DNA of 35,195 nucleotides, from the IMG/VR virus record IMGVR_UViG_3300027974_000084, positions 1 to 35,195 of that record; one strand, given 5' to 3'. The notes beneath the pieces are model-generated. The model saw only the letters and a program-made list of their open reading frames with translations. It was not told the DNA's origin and ran no database searches. The position numbers were made by a program, and so were the translations under genes. The DNA is from a virus. Numbering within the stretch: the first letter of the stretch is position 1; every line of letters begins with the position of its first letter. Positions 1 to 6,596 of the stretch are shown piece after piece.

Positions 1-112
1 GATTAATCGTAATGTTATCTTTTTTTTCGGATATTTTGAAAAATGGATAGATATAGTTTTTTGAAGCCGATGTCAAGAAAAAAATAAAAAGTAGAGATAG
101 GAATATTTTCAT
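1..112 (-). CDS. Partial exported protein (N-terminus only)
   Basis: The reverse strand has an ATG at 112 and stays open to the window edge, giving about 37 residues that begin MKIFLSLLFIFFLTSASK. This is a basic start followed by a hydrophobic run and a small-residue region, as in a Sec signal peptide. The rest of the gene lies outside the window, so the product cannot be named. It is divergent from the hydrolase gene at 174. Only the signal-peptide-like start supports it as a gene. Confidence 0.55.
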   Translation of the reverse strand, partial: MKIFLSLLFIFFLTSASKNYIYPFFKISEKKDNITIN

Positions 113-150
113 AATGTTTTTTTTTTGAGTTACAAAGTCAAATATACGAC

Positions 151-157
151 TATTTAT
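151..157 (+). promoter_or_regulatory. Candidate late promoter element TATTTAT
   Basis: TATTTAT in the context ACTATTTATTGG, 16 nt before the ATG at 174. The same element precedes many putative virion and lysis genes in this window. The promoter role is inferred from that recurrence. Confidence 0.45.
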
Positions 158-173
158 TGGATAATACTGAAAA

Positions 174-1448
174 ATGAAAAAAATTATAAAATTAACAGAA
201 TCTGATTTAGAAAAAATTGTTAAGAAAGTTCTTAAAGAAAGTTCTTTGATTAATGAAATTGAGTCGGATGCAGAAGATTTAGACGGTTCTCAAGAAACTG
301 TTAATGTTGAAATTAATAATTTCAATCAAAATGCACCATCAGACCAAAAACAAAACATGAAACTAATTCAATCAAAATTGAAAGAATTAGGATATAATTT
401 AGGTACCTTTGGTCCAAATAAAGATGGAGTTGACGGAAATTATGGTAGACGTACATTAATGGCAATCAAAGATTTCCAAAGAAAAAATGGAATTAAACAA
501 ACAGGTTGGGTTGGAACAGTTACGGCTCCTTTATTAGATGCTGAGCCAATGAAAGGGGTTACATTTGTTGGAAAACAAGGAACAAGAAAAAACCCAGTTA
601 CTACACAACCAATTAAAATTGACCCTATAACTAAAAAACCAATACCTCAAAAAACAAAAGTTGAGCCCATAACTAAAAAACCTGTAGTTACTAAAGAAAG
701 TGAAAGATGTATTGCAATATCTAAAGAAGAATGTAGTAAAATTAGTTCAACAAAACCTGTTGTAATTAGTAGTGACAAATCTGAAAAAAGATGTTCTGCA
801 TATATGGTTAAATGTTTGAGTCAATATGATAGTGAATTATATGGTGGAAATGCTTGGGATGTTTTTAACAATGTTAAAAGTGGAGGGTCAGTAAAATATA
901 ATGCGTTTACAAGTGGTGAAATTAATTGGAATAATATATGGTCACAACTTGTAAAAAATAAAGTAAGTAAATCTGTTTGTGAAAAACACGCAGCATCCGA
1001 AGATGCTGACAAACAAATTGGTAGTGCGGTTCCATCAATAGTAACAAACAACGTCCCATCATCACCAAAGGTAAATATTTCATCATTAAAATTAGGTGAC
1101 ATAGTTGGATTATATCATAAAGATTCAGGTAATAAAGGTATGGCATTTTGTCAAAGAGCGTTAAAAAGAGGTCTTGATAATAGCGGAAATGTTAAAGATA
1201 AAGACCCATTCACATTTAATAGTCACGTTGGATTTGTTGGGGCGATTAAAAACGGAGTTCCTGTAATTATTCATAACGTTCATGGTACTCATATCGCAAC
1301 TCCAGCAACTCAAATGTTGAATAAAAATTCTGAAGACATGATAGTATGGGTTGTAAGTGATAATACAGTTGCACAGGCGGCAGAAAATCCAAGATTCATA
1401 CCACAACAACCTGAAAAAAAAGGATTTAGTTTTAACCCGTTTAGTTAA
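174..1448 (+). CDS. Virion-associated peptidoglycan hydrolase (PGBD plus NlpC/P60-like fold)
   Basis: A 424-residue protein with three parts. Residues 1-28 form a lysine-rich amphipathic segment (LTESDLEKIVKKVLKES) with L-x-E and I-N-E sites, like a prohead-protease-cleaved targeting peptide. Residues 60-122 resemble a peptidoglycan-binding type 1 domain (LxxLGY, DGxxGxxT, FQxxNGI, GWVG). After a linker repeating PITKKP, residues about 205-395 resemble an NlpC/P60 papain-type hydrolase: a Cys at 207 or 214, GNAWD at 225, LKLGDIVGLY at 305 and HVGFVG with His351. It probably cuts host cell wall during entry or maturation. The catalytic Cys choice is uncertain. A TATTTAT element precedes the start and a bidirectional terminator follows the stop. 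Confidence 0.7.
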   Translation: MKKIIKLTESDLEKIVKKVLKESSLINEIESDAEDLDGSQETVNVEINNFNQNAPSDQKQNMKLIQSKLKELGYNLGTFGPNKDGVDGNYGRRTLMAIKDFQRKNGIKQTGWVGTVTAPLLDAEPMKGVTFVGKQGTRKNPVTTQPIKIDPITKKPIPQKTKVEPITKKPVVTKESERCIAISKEECSKISSTKPVVISSDKSEKRCSAYMVKCLSQYDSELYGGNAWDVFNNVKSGGSVKYNAFTSGEINWNNIWSQLVKNKVSKSVCEKHAASEDADKQIGSAVPSIVTNNVPSSPKVNISSLKLGDIVGLYHKDSGNKGMAFCQRALKRGLDNSGNVKDKDPFTFNSHVGFVGAIKNGVPVIIHNVHGTHIATPATQMLNKNSEDMIVWVVSDNTVAQAAENPRFIPQQPEKKGFSFNPFS

Positions 1449-1456
1449 TAAAATAT

Positions 1457-1480
1457 AAAAACCCTCTTTTGAGGGTTTTT
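1457..1480. terminator. Bidirectional intrinsic terminator
   Basis: Stem ACCCTC/GAGGGT (1461-1466 and 1471-1476) extended by A4/T4, with loop TTTT. A tracts and T tracts on both flanks let it serve the + gene ending at 1448 and the - gene ending at 1482. Confidence 0.85.
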
Positions 1481-1481
1481 T

Positions 1482-1769
1482 TTATACATCAAATCTAACG
1501 TAAGTTTTAACTTTTTGGTCAGGGAAGAAATATACAAGAGCGTCTTGAATTAAAACATTTGCAAGAGCCTTATCCATTACAGATTCATTAATTGTATCAC
1601 CTAATATAATTACGATTTCAAATAGAATAGATTTTTCGGAGTAACTATCACTCATAGAATGAACTTTAATTCGTGCTCCCTCCCCATATAGTTTTTGAAC
1701 AGATTCTCCTTGAAAATCATTGATATAATTTTCAATCAGGCGAAAGAGTCTCTGTTTCTTGTCTAACAT
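1482..1769 (-). CDS. Conserved hypothetical protein, 95 aa
   Basis: A 95-residue protein starting MLDKKQRLFRLIENYINDF. It has an amphipathic N-terminal helix and then alternating hydrophobic strands (ILFEIVIILGD) and VYFFPDQKVKTYVRFDV at the C-terminus, suggesting a small alpha/beta fold. I do not recognise a family. It converges on the 174-1448 gene across a shared terminator. The codon pattern and the intact frame over 288 nt support a real gene. Confidence 0.6.
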   Translation of the reverse strand: MLDKKQRLFRLIENYINDFQGESVQKLYGEGARIKVHSMSDSYSEKSILFEIVIILGDTINESVMDKALANVLIQDALVYFFPDQKVKTYVRFDV

Positions 1770-1790
1770 AATAGAAATATACGAGTTTTT

Positions 1791-1876
1791 AAAAAAAAGA
1801 GAACGGTAGCGAATCGTTCTCTAGTTTGTTCCATAACTGGAATGGTCCTAAAAGTCCCTAATTAAAGGAGGCTTAT
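1791..1876 (-). ncRNA. Candidate small RNA ending in an intrinsic terminator
   Basis: On the reverse strand a TATTTAT element (1889-1883) is followed by about 85 nt without a useful ORF. This stretch holds a hairpin TTCCA-GTTA-TGGAA and ends in a strong stem AGAGAACG/CGTTCTCT (1798-1805 and 1815-1822, 9-nt loop) followed by eight T on that strand. A promoter-like element plus a terminator around a non-coding stretch suggests a small RNA. It could instead be a terminated leader of the gene starting at 1769. Confidence 0.4.
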
Positions 1877-1882
1877 TTTCTA

Positions 1883-1889
1883 ATAAATA
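1883..1889 (-). promoter_or_regulatory. TATTTAT element facing the small RNA
   Basis: Reverse-strand ACTATTTATTAG, nearly identical to the element before the gene at 174. It lies directly beside the -33 TTTG of the + promoter at 1891, so the two signals are almost back to back. Confidence 0.35.
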
Positions 1890-1890
1890 G

Positions 1891-1922
1891 TTTGGCAGAA
1901 TAAAAAAAGTTTCTTACATTTG
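1891..1922 (+). promoter_or_regulatory. Bacteroidota-type promoter TTTG-N20-TACATTTG
   Basis: TTTG at 1891-1894, then exactly 20 nt, then TACATTTG at 1915-1922. This matches the Bacteroidota -33/-7 consensus (TTG, TAnnTTTG). It is 22 nt upstream of the ATG at 1945. Confidence 0.75.
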
Positions 1923-1944
1923 TATTCACAAAACGATAAACGAT

Positions 1945-2199
1945 ATGGCAAAAGAGAAGTTATACAGAAGTGTTAATGGTGATTACCTTTACTTGTTTAA
2001 TTGGATTGGCGGTGGGTTTAATGACGTGTGGGCTCCAAGCAAAACTGAGGCATATGCTCGTGTTATGAGAGAGCAAAAATCTCATGAGGAGAAGTACCCA
2101 AAGAACTCAAAGTTGAGACCTGATTATAAGTCGATGCGTAAGTGTACCTATTCCCAATATCAGGAGCAAAATAAAATGGGATGGATGTTGTCAATGTAA
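1945..2199 (+). CDS. Small hypothetical phage protein, 84 aa
   Basis: An 84-residue, basic and aromatic-rich protein starting MAKEKLYRSVNGDYLYLFNW, with a Gly-rich turn (WIGGGFNDVW), a charged central helix (SKTEAYARVMREQKSHEEKY) and a C-terminal tail rich in Met and Gln. No family is recognised. It has its own well-formed promoter (TTTG-N20-TACATTTG), which suggests early transcription by the host RNA polymerase. The next promoter (2188-2218) starts inside its last codons. Confidence 0.65.
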   Translation: MAKEKLYRSVNGDYLYLFNWIGGGFNDVWAPSKTEAYARVMREQKSHEEKYPKNSKLRPDYKSMRKCTYSQYQEQNKMGWMLSM

Positions 2200-2218
2200 A
2201 AAGTTATTTATATCTTTG
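2188..2218 (+). promoter_or_regulatory. Bacteroidota-type promoter TTG-N20-TATCTTTG (RNA array promoter 1)
   Basis: TTG at 2188-2190, 20 nt, TATCTTTG at 2211-2218. It is the first of three equally spaced promoter motifs, each followed by a structured non-coding stretch. Confidence 0.75.
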
Positions 2219-2224
2219 TAAAAG

Positions 2225-2275
2225 AGTTTGGAACCTATAGGTAATGAAAGATACTCGGTATCCAAATTCTGAAAA
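2225..2275 (+). ncRNA. Candidate small structured RNA behind promoter 1
   Basis: The stretch expected to start the transcript can fold as a compact three-way junction: an outer stem TTTGG/CCAAA, a hairpin on the palindrome ACCTATAGGT, and a hairpin GATAC-TCG-GTATC. It is followed by an A-rich run and then the next promoter. There is no ORF. No terminator with a T tract is seen, so transcription may run into the tRNA. Confidence 0.35.
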
Positions 2276-2282
2276 AAAAAGA

Positions 2283-2314
2283 TTTGATGGTTTGAAAAAT
2301 TCTTCTTATCTTTG
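2283..2314 (+). promoter_or_regulatory. Bacteroidota-type promoter TTTG-N20-TATCTTTG (RNA array promoter 2)
   Basis: TTTG at 2283-2286, 20 nt, TATCTTTG at 2307-2314, about 25 nt upstream of the tRNA-Phe-like gene. Confidence 0.75.
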
Positions 2315-2338
2315 TGAAACAAAAGTTCTTTAATATAT

Positions 2339-2428
2339 GGTTGTGGTAGCTCAGGAATCCTTTAAGATTCACGGTAGAGCAATTATCTGAAAAGTAATGT
2401 GCCATTGGTTCGACTCCAATCCCAACCA
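2339..2428 (+). tRNA. tRNA-Phe(GAA) with a D-loop insertion
   Basis: A cloverleaf can be drawn: acceptor GGTTG-(T)-GG with CCCAACC (one bulged T at 2344), D stem GCTC/GAGC, anticodon stem ATTAT/GTAAT with loop CTGAAAA (anticodon GAA at 2389-2391), variable GTGCC, T arm ATTGG-TTCGACT-CCAAT, discriminator A. No CCA is encoded. The D loop is unusual: between AG and GGTA lies an insertion that itself pairs (GAATC/GATTC), making the gene 90 nt rather than about 73. It may be a functional divergent tRNA, a decoy, or a decaying gene. Confidence 0.65.
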
Positions 2429-2437
2429 CGGAAGTCC

Positions 2438-2459
2438 CCGAAATTTATTTTCGGAATTT
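2438..2459 (+). terminator. Weak hairpin after tRNA-Phe
   Basis: CCGAAA (2438-2443), loop TTTAT, TTTCGG (2449-2454), then AATTTT. A short stem and a modest T run make it a weak terminator or 3' processing hairpin. Confidence 0.4.
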
Positions 2460-2470
2460 TCATCAAAAGA

Positions 2471-2502
2471 TTTGGAAGGCATTAAAATCTTTCTTATCTT
2501 TA
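2471..2502 (+). promoter_or_regulatory. Bacteroidota-type promoter TTTG-N20-TATCTTTA (RNA array promoter 3)
   Basis: TTTG at 2471-2474, 20 nt, TATCTTTA at 2495-2502. The expected start point (about 2508-2510) coincides with the first base of the closing stem of the structured RNA downstream. Confidence 0.65.
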
Positions 2503-2508
2503 TAAAAA

Positions 2509-2708
2509 ATGGACAGCGGAATGTTTTTTAGTGGTGGTTCCCCATACTCACCCAAACAATTTCTTCTCCGCGTTATAAATTAGAAAATTGTTAAATCAAA
2601 CACGGGCGGTTTTTAATGAGTGGTTCTCTCAGATTTTCCAGGATAAATCTAAACTCACCTTGTCTTTTTTAGGTATTTTTCACAATTCAGAAAAATAAAA
2701 AATGTCCA
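2509..2708 (+). ncRNA. Structured non-coding RNA with a possible pseudoknot
   Basis: About 200 nt without a plausible ORF, bounded by complementary ends TGGACA (2510-2515) and TGTCCA (2703-2708). Inside: a hairpin arm AACAATTTCT with AGAAAATTGTT (one bulge), whose loop contains TCCGC that can pair back to GCGGA at 2516-2520 (a pseudoknot); a hairpin GGTG/CACC; and TGAGT/ACTCA enclosing AGATTT/AAATCT. Two arms share the motifs GTGGTTC and ACTCACC. I cannot match it to 6S, tmRNA or RNase P. The transcript may continue to the terminator at 2782-2810, which would make it about 300 nt. Confidence 0.5.
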
Positions 2709-2781
2709 ATTTTACGGGGTCTCGGTGTGTACTCCCTACCTAATCAAGAACACCACACATATAGTCCTGACGGGGACTTTG

Positions 2782-2810
2782 AAGGAGACGCGACGGTGTC
2801 TCCTTTTTTT
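2782..2810 (+). terminator. Strong intrinsic terminator of the RNA region
   Basis: AAGGAGAC/GTCTCCTT stem around GCGACGGT, followed by seven T (2804-2810). Just before it is a second hairpin AGTCC/GGACT. It separates the RNA array from the fibre gene. Confidence 0.85.
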
Positions 2811-2822
2811 GTGCCATTTAAC

Positions 2823-2830
2823 TATTTATA
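2823..2830 (+). promoter_or_regulatory. Candidate late promoter element TATTTATA
   Basis: ACTATTTATAAG, 13 nt before the ATG at 2844 and downstream of the terminator at 2782-2810, so the fibre gene needs its own promoter here. Confidence 0.5.
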
Positions 2831-2843
2831 AGAAAAAAGAAAA

Positions 2844-4943
2844 ATGGCAACAACACCTTTATCGTATAACCCAAGTGCGTCACCAATTGCGGGAACAACA
2901 CAAGTAGGAAGTTTGGCGGTTGGAATAGCTGACCAAGATTATAGTATAGAACCAGGAGGAGTTACTTGGTGGATGGGACCCGAAGAATCAGATGGGTATG
3001 TTATTGCCGTTCCTGTTTCAGGAAATACTCAACCAACACCAATCTCAGGAGTAACCGCATCAGTTGGATTTTTTAAGTCAACAGATTTGACTGATATTTC
3101 TTTTCTTCAGTTAACAAATAATGAGTTTAATCAAAATTTTACGTCTGCAACAGAGGCTAGTACATGGTTAACAAATAATGGTTATTGGAATTCGTATGGT
3201 GGACCTGTTTTATATTTGGATGCCAATAATTTATCAAGCTATCCTGGTACAGGAACCACTTGGTATGATATAAGTGGTAATGGAAACGATGTCACAATGG
3301 TAAATTCAGGTAGTATTGCTTGGAATAATTCATCACCTGTTTATTTTTCAACAGGAGCAAACGGTTGGTTTAATAATCCATCAGGTTCCAATCTACCTAT
3401 AGGAAATGAAAATTATACTTTTATAATATGGGTTCAACTTGGTTCTAATTGGGGTGGTAGTGGACTTATGAGTATTGGGTCATTTGGTACTACAAATCAA
3501 TCAAACGCACTTAGAACAGCGGCAACTGGTGTGTTGTTAAATTATTGGTGGGCTAATGATTTAGTGGGGGTTACTTCTGTTTCAGCGACAGATTGGTTTA
3601 ATGTTGTTGCAACTTATGATGGTACAACAAGAAGTATATATGTTAATGGTACTTCAGTTGGTTCGGATACTCCTGTCGGACATAATGTTGTTACAAGTGC
3701 ATTGCAGATTGCAAAAACTGGTGGTAATGAGTTTTTGAACGGTAATGTAGGGGAAGTATCAATTTATGACAGAGGATTAACATCAGCAGAAATTTTAGGA
3801 ATCTATAACACAACTAAATCAAGATACGGTTATGGACCATCACCAACTCCAACTCCAACAGAAACATCAGTAGCGGTAACGCCAACACCGACACCTACTA
3901 ATACTCAAACACCAACTAATACAATTACACCTACGCCAAGTGTAACAAATACTCAAACACCATCAGTTACACCAACATTAACACAAACACCAACTTCAAC
4001 TGATTTAAGTACGATTACCACTTACACCATCTCAGGATGTAGTAGTTCAAATGTTATTGTCGCTGATTTAGGACCAGGAGCATTTTTCCCTGGTGATACA
4101 TTCTATTTGGACTTTACAGGAGCGACTGCAACTGAATGTTACACAATTATCAATAAAATCAACGCAACACCTACAGATGGTGGTAACCCAATATCTTCCT
4201 ATCCTAATTGTGCCGATTGTATTGACGGAACAACCACAACTTACACAATTTCAGGATGTACTACTTTGAATGTATTAGTCGCTGATTTAGGACCAGGAGC
4301 ATTTGCACCAGGTGATGTATTCAACATGACATTTACAGGAGCAACGCCAAGTGGATGTTATAGAATCGTCAATAAGATTGTTGCTACCCCAACAGATACA
4401 GGCTCACCACTAACTTTCTATTCGAATTGTGATGATTGTGAAGCTTCATTACCAACACCAACACCAACACTAACTCCTACTAATACTCAAACACCAACAA
4501 GAACTGCATCGGTAACACCGACAGTGACAACAACAGGAACTCCTACTCCAACTCCGACACCAGGAGGAGGTTGGTTCTTCTTTTTTGCTAATGGTGCAAC
4601 TATAACAAGAGCGCCAAATAACAATGGTGAAACAGCATTTTATAATGGTTTGGGTAAATCAGTGTACAATCCAAACTATACTGGTGGAACATTAAACTTA
4701 AGCTTTAATAATATTAATACAGTTGGAACAAGTTACGCGTCACAATTCTCAACATTAGATAATTCGGGCGGAACAATAACAATAAGTCAAGGAAGTAGTA
4801 CAGCGATTTACTCAGGAACTTCCGCAGATTATGTTGGAACTGCTAGTTTAATTCGTCTTGTGGTGACTAGGTCGGCACAAATGATTCAAGCAGCATCAAC
4901 ACAATTTGTTTCAGGAACATCAATCAATGTTGTAGTATCTTAG
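2844..4943 (+). CDS. LamG-domain fibre / adhesin-like virion protein
   Basis: A 699-residue protein without a signal peptide. Residues about 118-325 form a concanavalin-like LamG domain (YLDANNLSSYPG, TTWYDISGNGND, YDGTTRSIYVNG, NVGEVSIYDRGLTSAEI). Next comes a Thr/Pro linker, two tandem 68-residue Cys-containing repeats (residues 392-459 and 465-532, each starting TTYTISGC and ending in a C-x-x-C pair), a second Thr/Pro linker, and a C-terminal beta-rich domain. Flexible PT linkers between carbohydrate-binding modules suit a tail fibre or capsid decoration that binds surface glycans. I chose the ATG at 2844 because a promoter-like TATTTATA lies just upstream. The exact place in the virion is not known. 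Confidence 0.7.
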   Translation: MATTPLSYNPSASPIAGTTQVGSLAVGIADQDYSIEPGGVTWWMGPEESDGYVIAVPVSGNTQPTPISGVTASVGFFKSTDLTDISFLQLTNNEFNQNFTSATEASTWLTNNGYWNSYGGPVLYLDANNLSSYPGTGTTWYDISGNGNDVTMVNSGSIAWNNSSPVYFSTGANGWFNNPSGSNLPIGNENYTFIIWVQLGSNWGGSGLMSIGSFGTTNQSNALRTAATGVLLNYWWANDLVGVTSVSATDWFNVVATYDGTTRSIYVNGTSVGSDTPVGHNVVTSALQIAKTGGNEFLNGNVGEVSIYDRGLTSAEILGIYNTTKSRYGYGPSPTPTPTETSVAVTPTPTPTNTQTPTNTITPTPSVTNTQTPSVTPTLTQTPTSTDLSTITTYTISGCSSSNVIVADLGPGAFFPGDTFYLDFTGATATECYTIINKINATPTDGGNPISSYPNCADCIDGTTTTYTISGCTTLNVLVADLGPGAFAPGDVFNMTFTGATPSGCYRIVNKIVATPTDTGSPLTFYSNCDDCEASLPTPTPTLTPTNTQTPTRTASVTPTVTTTGTPTPTPTPGGGWFFFFANGATITRAPNNNGETAFYNGLGKSVYNPNYTGGTLNLSFNNINTVGTSYASQFSTLDNSGGTITISQGSSTAIYSGTSADYVGTASLIRLVVTRSAQMIQAASTQFVSGTSINVVVS
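4017..4220 (+). repeat. Tandem repeat unit 1 of the fibre gene
   Basis: 204-nt in-frame unit encoding 68 residues from TTYTISGC to NCADC. It shares ADLGPGAF, PGD and FTGAT blocks with unit 2. Confidence 0.85.
4236..4439 (+). repeat. Tandem repeat unit 2 of the fibre gene
   Basis: Second 204-nt unit of identical length, ending NCDDC. The cysteines are conserved between the units while other positions have diverged, so this is an older duplication of a small Cys-stabilised domain. Confidence 0.85.
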
Positions 4944-4955
4944 TAAAGTTTTAGA

Positions 4956-4962
4956 TATTTAT
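4956..4962 (+). promoter_or_regulatory. Candidate late promoter element TATTTAT
   Basis: GATATTTATTGG, 23 nt before the ATG at 4986. Confidence 0.4.
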
Positions 4963-4985
4963 TGGTAAGTAAATTACCAAATATT

Positions 4986-5237
4986 ATGAAAAAATTCTTT
5001 GCACAGTTGTTTAACGACAACAACACAATCAACGAGAAATCTGTTGTAGGCTTTTTAGCTTTTATTATGATGACAGCGTTTGCAATTGCAGACATTGTTA
5101 CAGGTTCATTAGGGAAAGACCTAGTAATCAACGAATTCATTTTTAATGCATTCTTATGGTTAGTTTTAGGGTCTTTTGGAATCGGTTCCATCGACAAATG
5201 GATTAATAAAGGAAAGTCTGACTCAACAGAAGAGTAA
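4986..5237 (+). CDS. Holin-like two-helix membrane protein
   Basis: An 83-residue protein from the ATG at 4986; an in-frame TTG at 4962 lies inside the promoter-like element and is less likely. A short basic N-terminus (MKKFFAQLF) precedes two hydrophobic segments, about residues 20-42 (VVGFLAFIMMTAFAIADIV) and 51-73 (FIFNAFLWLVLGSFGIGSI), and a charged tail (KWINKGKSDSTEE). Size, topology and position beside the fibre gene fit a phage holin that opens the inner membrane for lysis. The endolysin candidate is 5 kb away on the other strand. A strong terminator follows the gene. No family match was tested. Confidence 0.6.
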   Translation: MKKFFAQLFNDNNTINEKSVVGFLAFIMMTAFAIADIVTGSLGKDLVINEFIFNAFLWLVLGSFGIGSIDKWINKGKSDSTEE

Positions 5238-5244
5238 ATTAACT

Positions 5245-5270
5245 AACCCCCTCCAAAAGAGGGGGTTTTT
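5245..5270. terminator. Intrinsic terminator
   Basis: AACCCCCTC (5245-5253), loop CAAAA, GAGGGGGTT (5259-5267), then further T. It ends the fibre-holin unit. Confidence 0.9.
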
Positions 5271-5282
5271 ATTTATTACAGA

Positions 5283-5290
5283 TATTTATA
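5283..5290 (+). promoter_or_regulatory. TATTTATA element very close to a start codon
   Basis: GATATTTATACAC, only 4 nt before the ATG at 5295. If it is a -10 element the mRNA would be almost leaderless. The same short spacing recurs before 21907 and 24280. Confidence 0.35.
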
Positions 5291-5294
5291 CACA

Positions 5295-6332
5295 ATGGAT
5301 ATTCGTACAAAAATAAAACAAGTTTTAATAGAACAAAAAAATTCTAAAAAAGTTATGGTTGGGTGTGACTTTTTCTCACAAGATACCAATGACTATAGAT
5401 GGTGTAAATTTGCCGAAAACAAGTTAATGAGGAATACGAGAAAGGTAAAACAAGCCATGGACAATTATGTTATAGAATATTTGTCTACCTATACTACAGG
5501 AATTAGAGCGGTTAAATATGACAAAGAACATGAGTTCTTTTCGGAAAGAAGAGAAATGGTCGTGAGTGCTTTAAATAAGTTTGTTACTTCTTGTCCAAAA
5601 CTTAGAAAATATATTATTGATAGAATGATTAAGTTCACTGAACAATATGTTATTTGGAATGAAGAAAAACAATACGATTTATTAAATAAATTAAACACAA
5701 ATTATACTGCGGCGGCATATATGATGACTTCAGAATTACCTGAACATTATAAAAATAGTGTATCATTTGAAAATGCTTTAGAATATTTTTTTAACCATAA
5801 AAATAACACAGGTGTAACACCATTTGAAGAATTTATGGGTAGAATTGAACTCGATAATAAGAAAGAAATTAGAGAAAAAATTAATCAAACAATTGCCCAA
5901 AAAACAAAAGAAGGTTCAATAATAGAAGAAAAATTTTATGAATATATTTCAGAGCAGATTGGTTCTGAAAATGTTGTAGTATATGCTGGAGATTATTCAT
6001 TTATGGATATGATTGGTATTGATATGTTAGTGAAAAATCCTGAAGGTATTTGGGTTCCAGTACAAGTTAAAAAATATGTTGGAGGTTGCGATGATACGAC
6101 TATCAAATATGCGAGACAACATATGTGTGAAAACTGGTGTGTTTCAAACGAATCCAAATATTTTAACATTAGAGTTTATGATGGGGAAAAAATGGTTAAA
6201 TCCAAAAAACAATGTAAGACAATAGAATTGGACCAAACCACATTCTTAAATGTTCATGGTAATCCTAATCAATATAATCAACATGAGTTCTGTTACTCTT
6301 CTGGCGAGCAAGAAGAATTTGGAGAAGATTAA
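5295..6332 (+). CDS. Putative PD-(D/E)XK-fold protein with a packaging-type N-terminus
   Basis: A 345-residue protein. It starts MDIRTKIKQVLIEQ, a short amphipathic segment ending in L-I-E, like other probable virion proteins here. The middle (20-200) is helical and charged. Near residues 236-260 is DMIGIDMLVK followed by VPVQVKK, which resembles the D-x(n)-(E/Q)-x-K core of restriction-endonuclease-like nucleases, after a strand-rich stretch (ENVVVYAGDYSFM). Cysteines cluster in the last third. A packaged nuclease is possible; a structural role is equally open. The gene sits alone between a terminator and the next promoter. Confidence 0.55.
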   Translation: MDIRTKIKQVLIEQKNSKKVMVGCDFFSQDTNDYRWCKFAENKLMRNTRKVKQAMDNYVIEYLSTYTTGIRAVKYDKEHEFFSERREMVVSALNKFVTSCPKLRKYIIDRMIKFTEQYVIWNEEKQYDLLNKLNTNYTAAAYMMTSELPEHYKNSVSFENALEYFFNHKNNTGVTPFEEFMGRIELDNKKEIREKINQTIAQKTKEGSIIEEKFYEYISEQIGSENVVVYAGDYSFMDMIGIDMLVKNPEGIWVPVQVKKYVGGCDDTTIKYARQHMCENWCVSNESKYFNIRVYDGEKMVKSKKQCKTIELDQTTFLNVHGNPNQYNQHEFCYSSGEQEEFGED

Positions 6333-6349
6333 AAATAGACGTACCTTTG
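6318..6349 (+). promoter_or_regulatory. Bacteroidota-type promoter TTTG-N20-TACCTTTG
   Basis: TTTG at 6318-6321, 20 nt, TACCTTTG at 6342-6349, overlapping the end of the preceding gene. The ATG at 6354 is 4 nt after the motif, so the transcript would be nearly leaderless. Confidence 0.7.
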
Positions 6350-6353
6350 TTTT

Positions 6354-6596
6354 ATGGCAATACCCGTTAATTCAAAAATACCAGTAAAACCTACCAAATG
6401 GGAGGTTGTATACGAAGATGATGAATGTATATCCATTTGGAGATATAATTCAAAAATAACTACCGCAGGACCTGTAGAAGTTGAACAGAAATATAAGAGA
6501 GGTTACGTTCATCCGTTAGATAAGAAAAAGAACACTTTGGGTGAATTGGCGAAACAGGCTCGAAAAGAATCTAAATTAAATAATTCTAAGTCTTGA
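6354..6596 (+). CDS. Small basic hypothetical protein, 80 aa
   Basis: An 80-residue protein (MAIPVNSKIPVKPTKWEVV) with a strand-rich N-terminal half (WEVVYEDDECISIWRY) and a lysine-rich helical tail (GELAKQARKESKLNNSKS). No family is recognised. Its promoter is of the host sigma type with almost no leader. The last 21 nt overlap the end of the convergent gene at 6576-7229, which is typical of compact phage layouts. Confidence 0.6.
   Translation: MAIPVNSKIPVKPTKWEVVYEDDECISIWRYNSKITTAGPVEVEQKYKRGYVHPLDKKKNTLGELAKQARKESKLNNSKS

Noticed and set aside
2235-2429. 64-aa - strand ORF across the tRNA-Phe gene
   Set aside because: It is antisense to the tRNA and two promoters; composition looks like chance.
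2725-2907. 60-aa + strand ORF starting MCTPYLIKNTTH
   Set aside because: It runs through the strong terminator at 2782-2810 and out of frame into the fibre gene; no promoter or ribosome-binding site.
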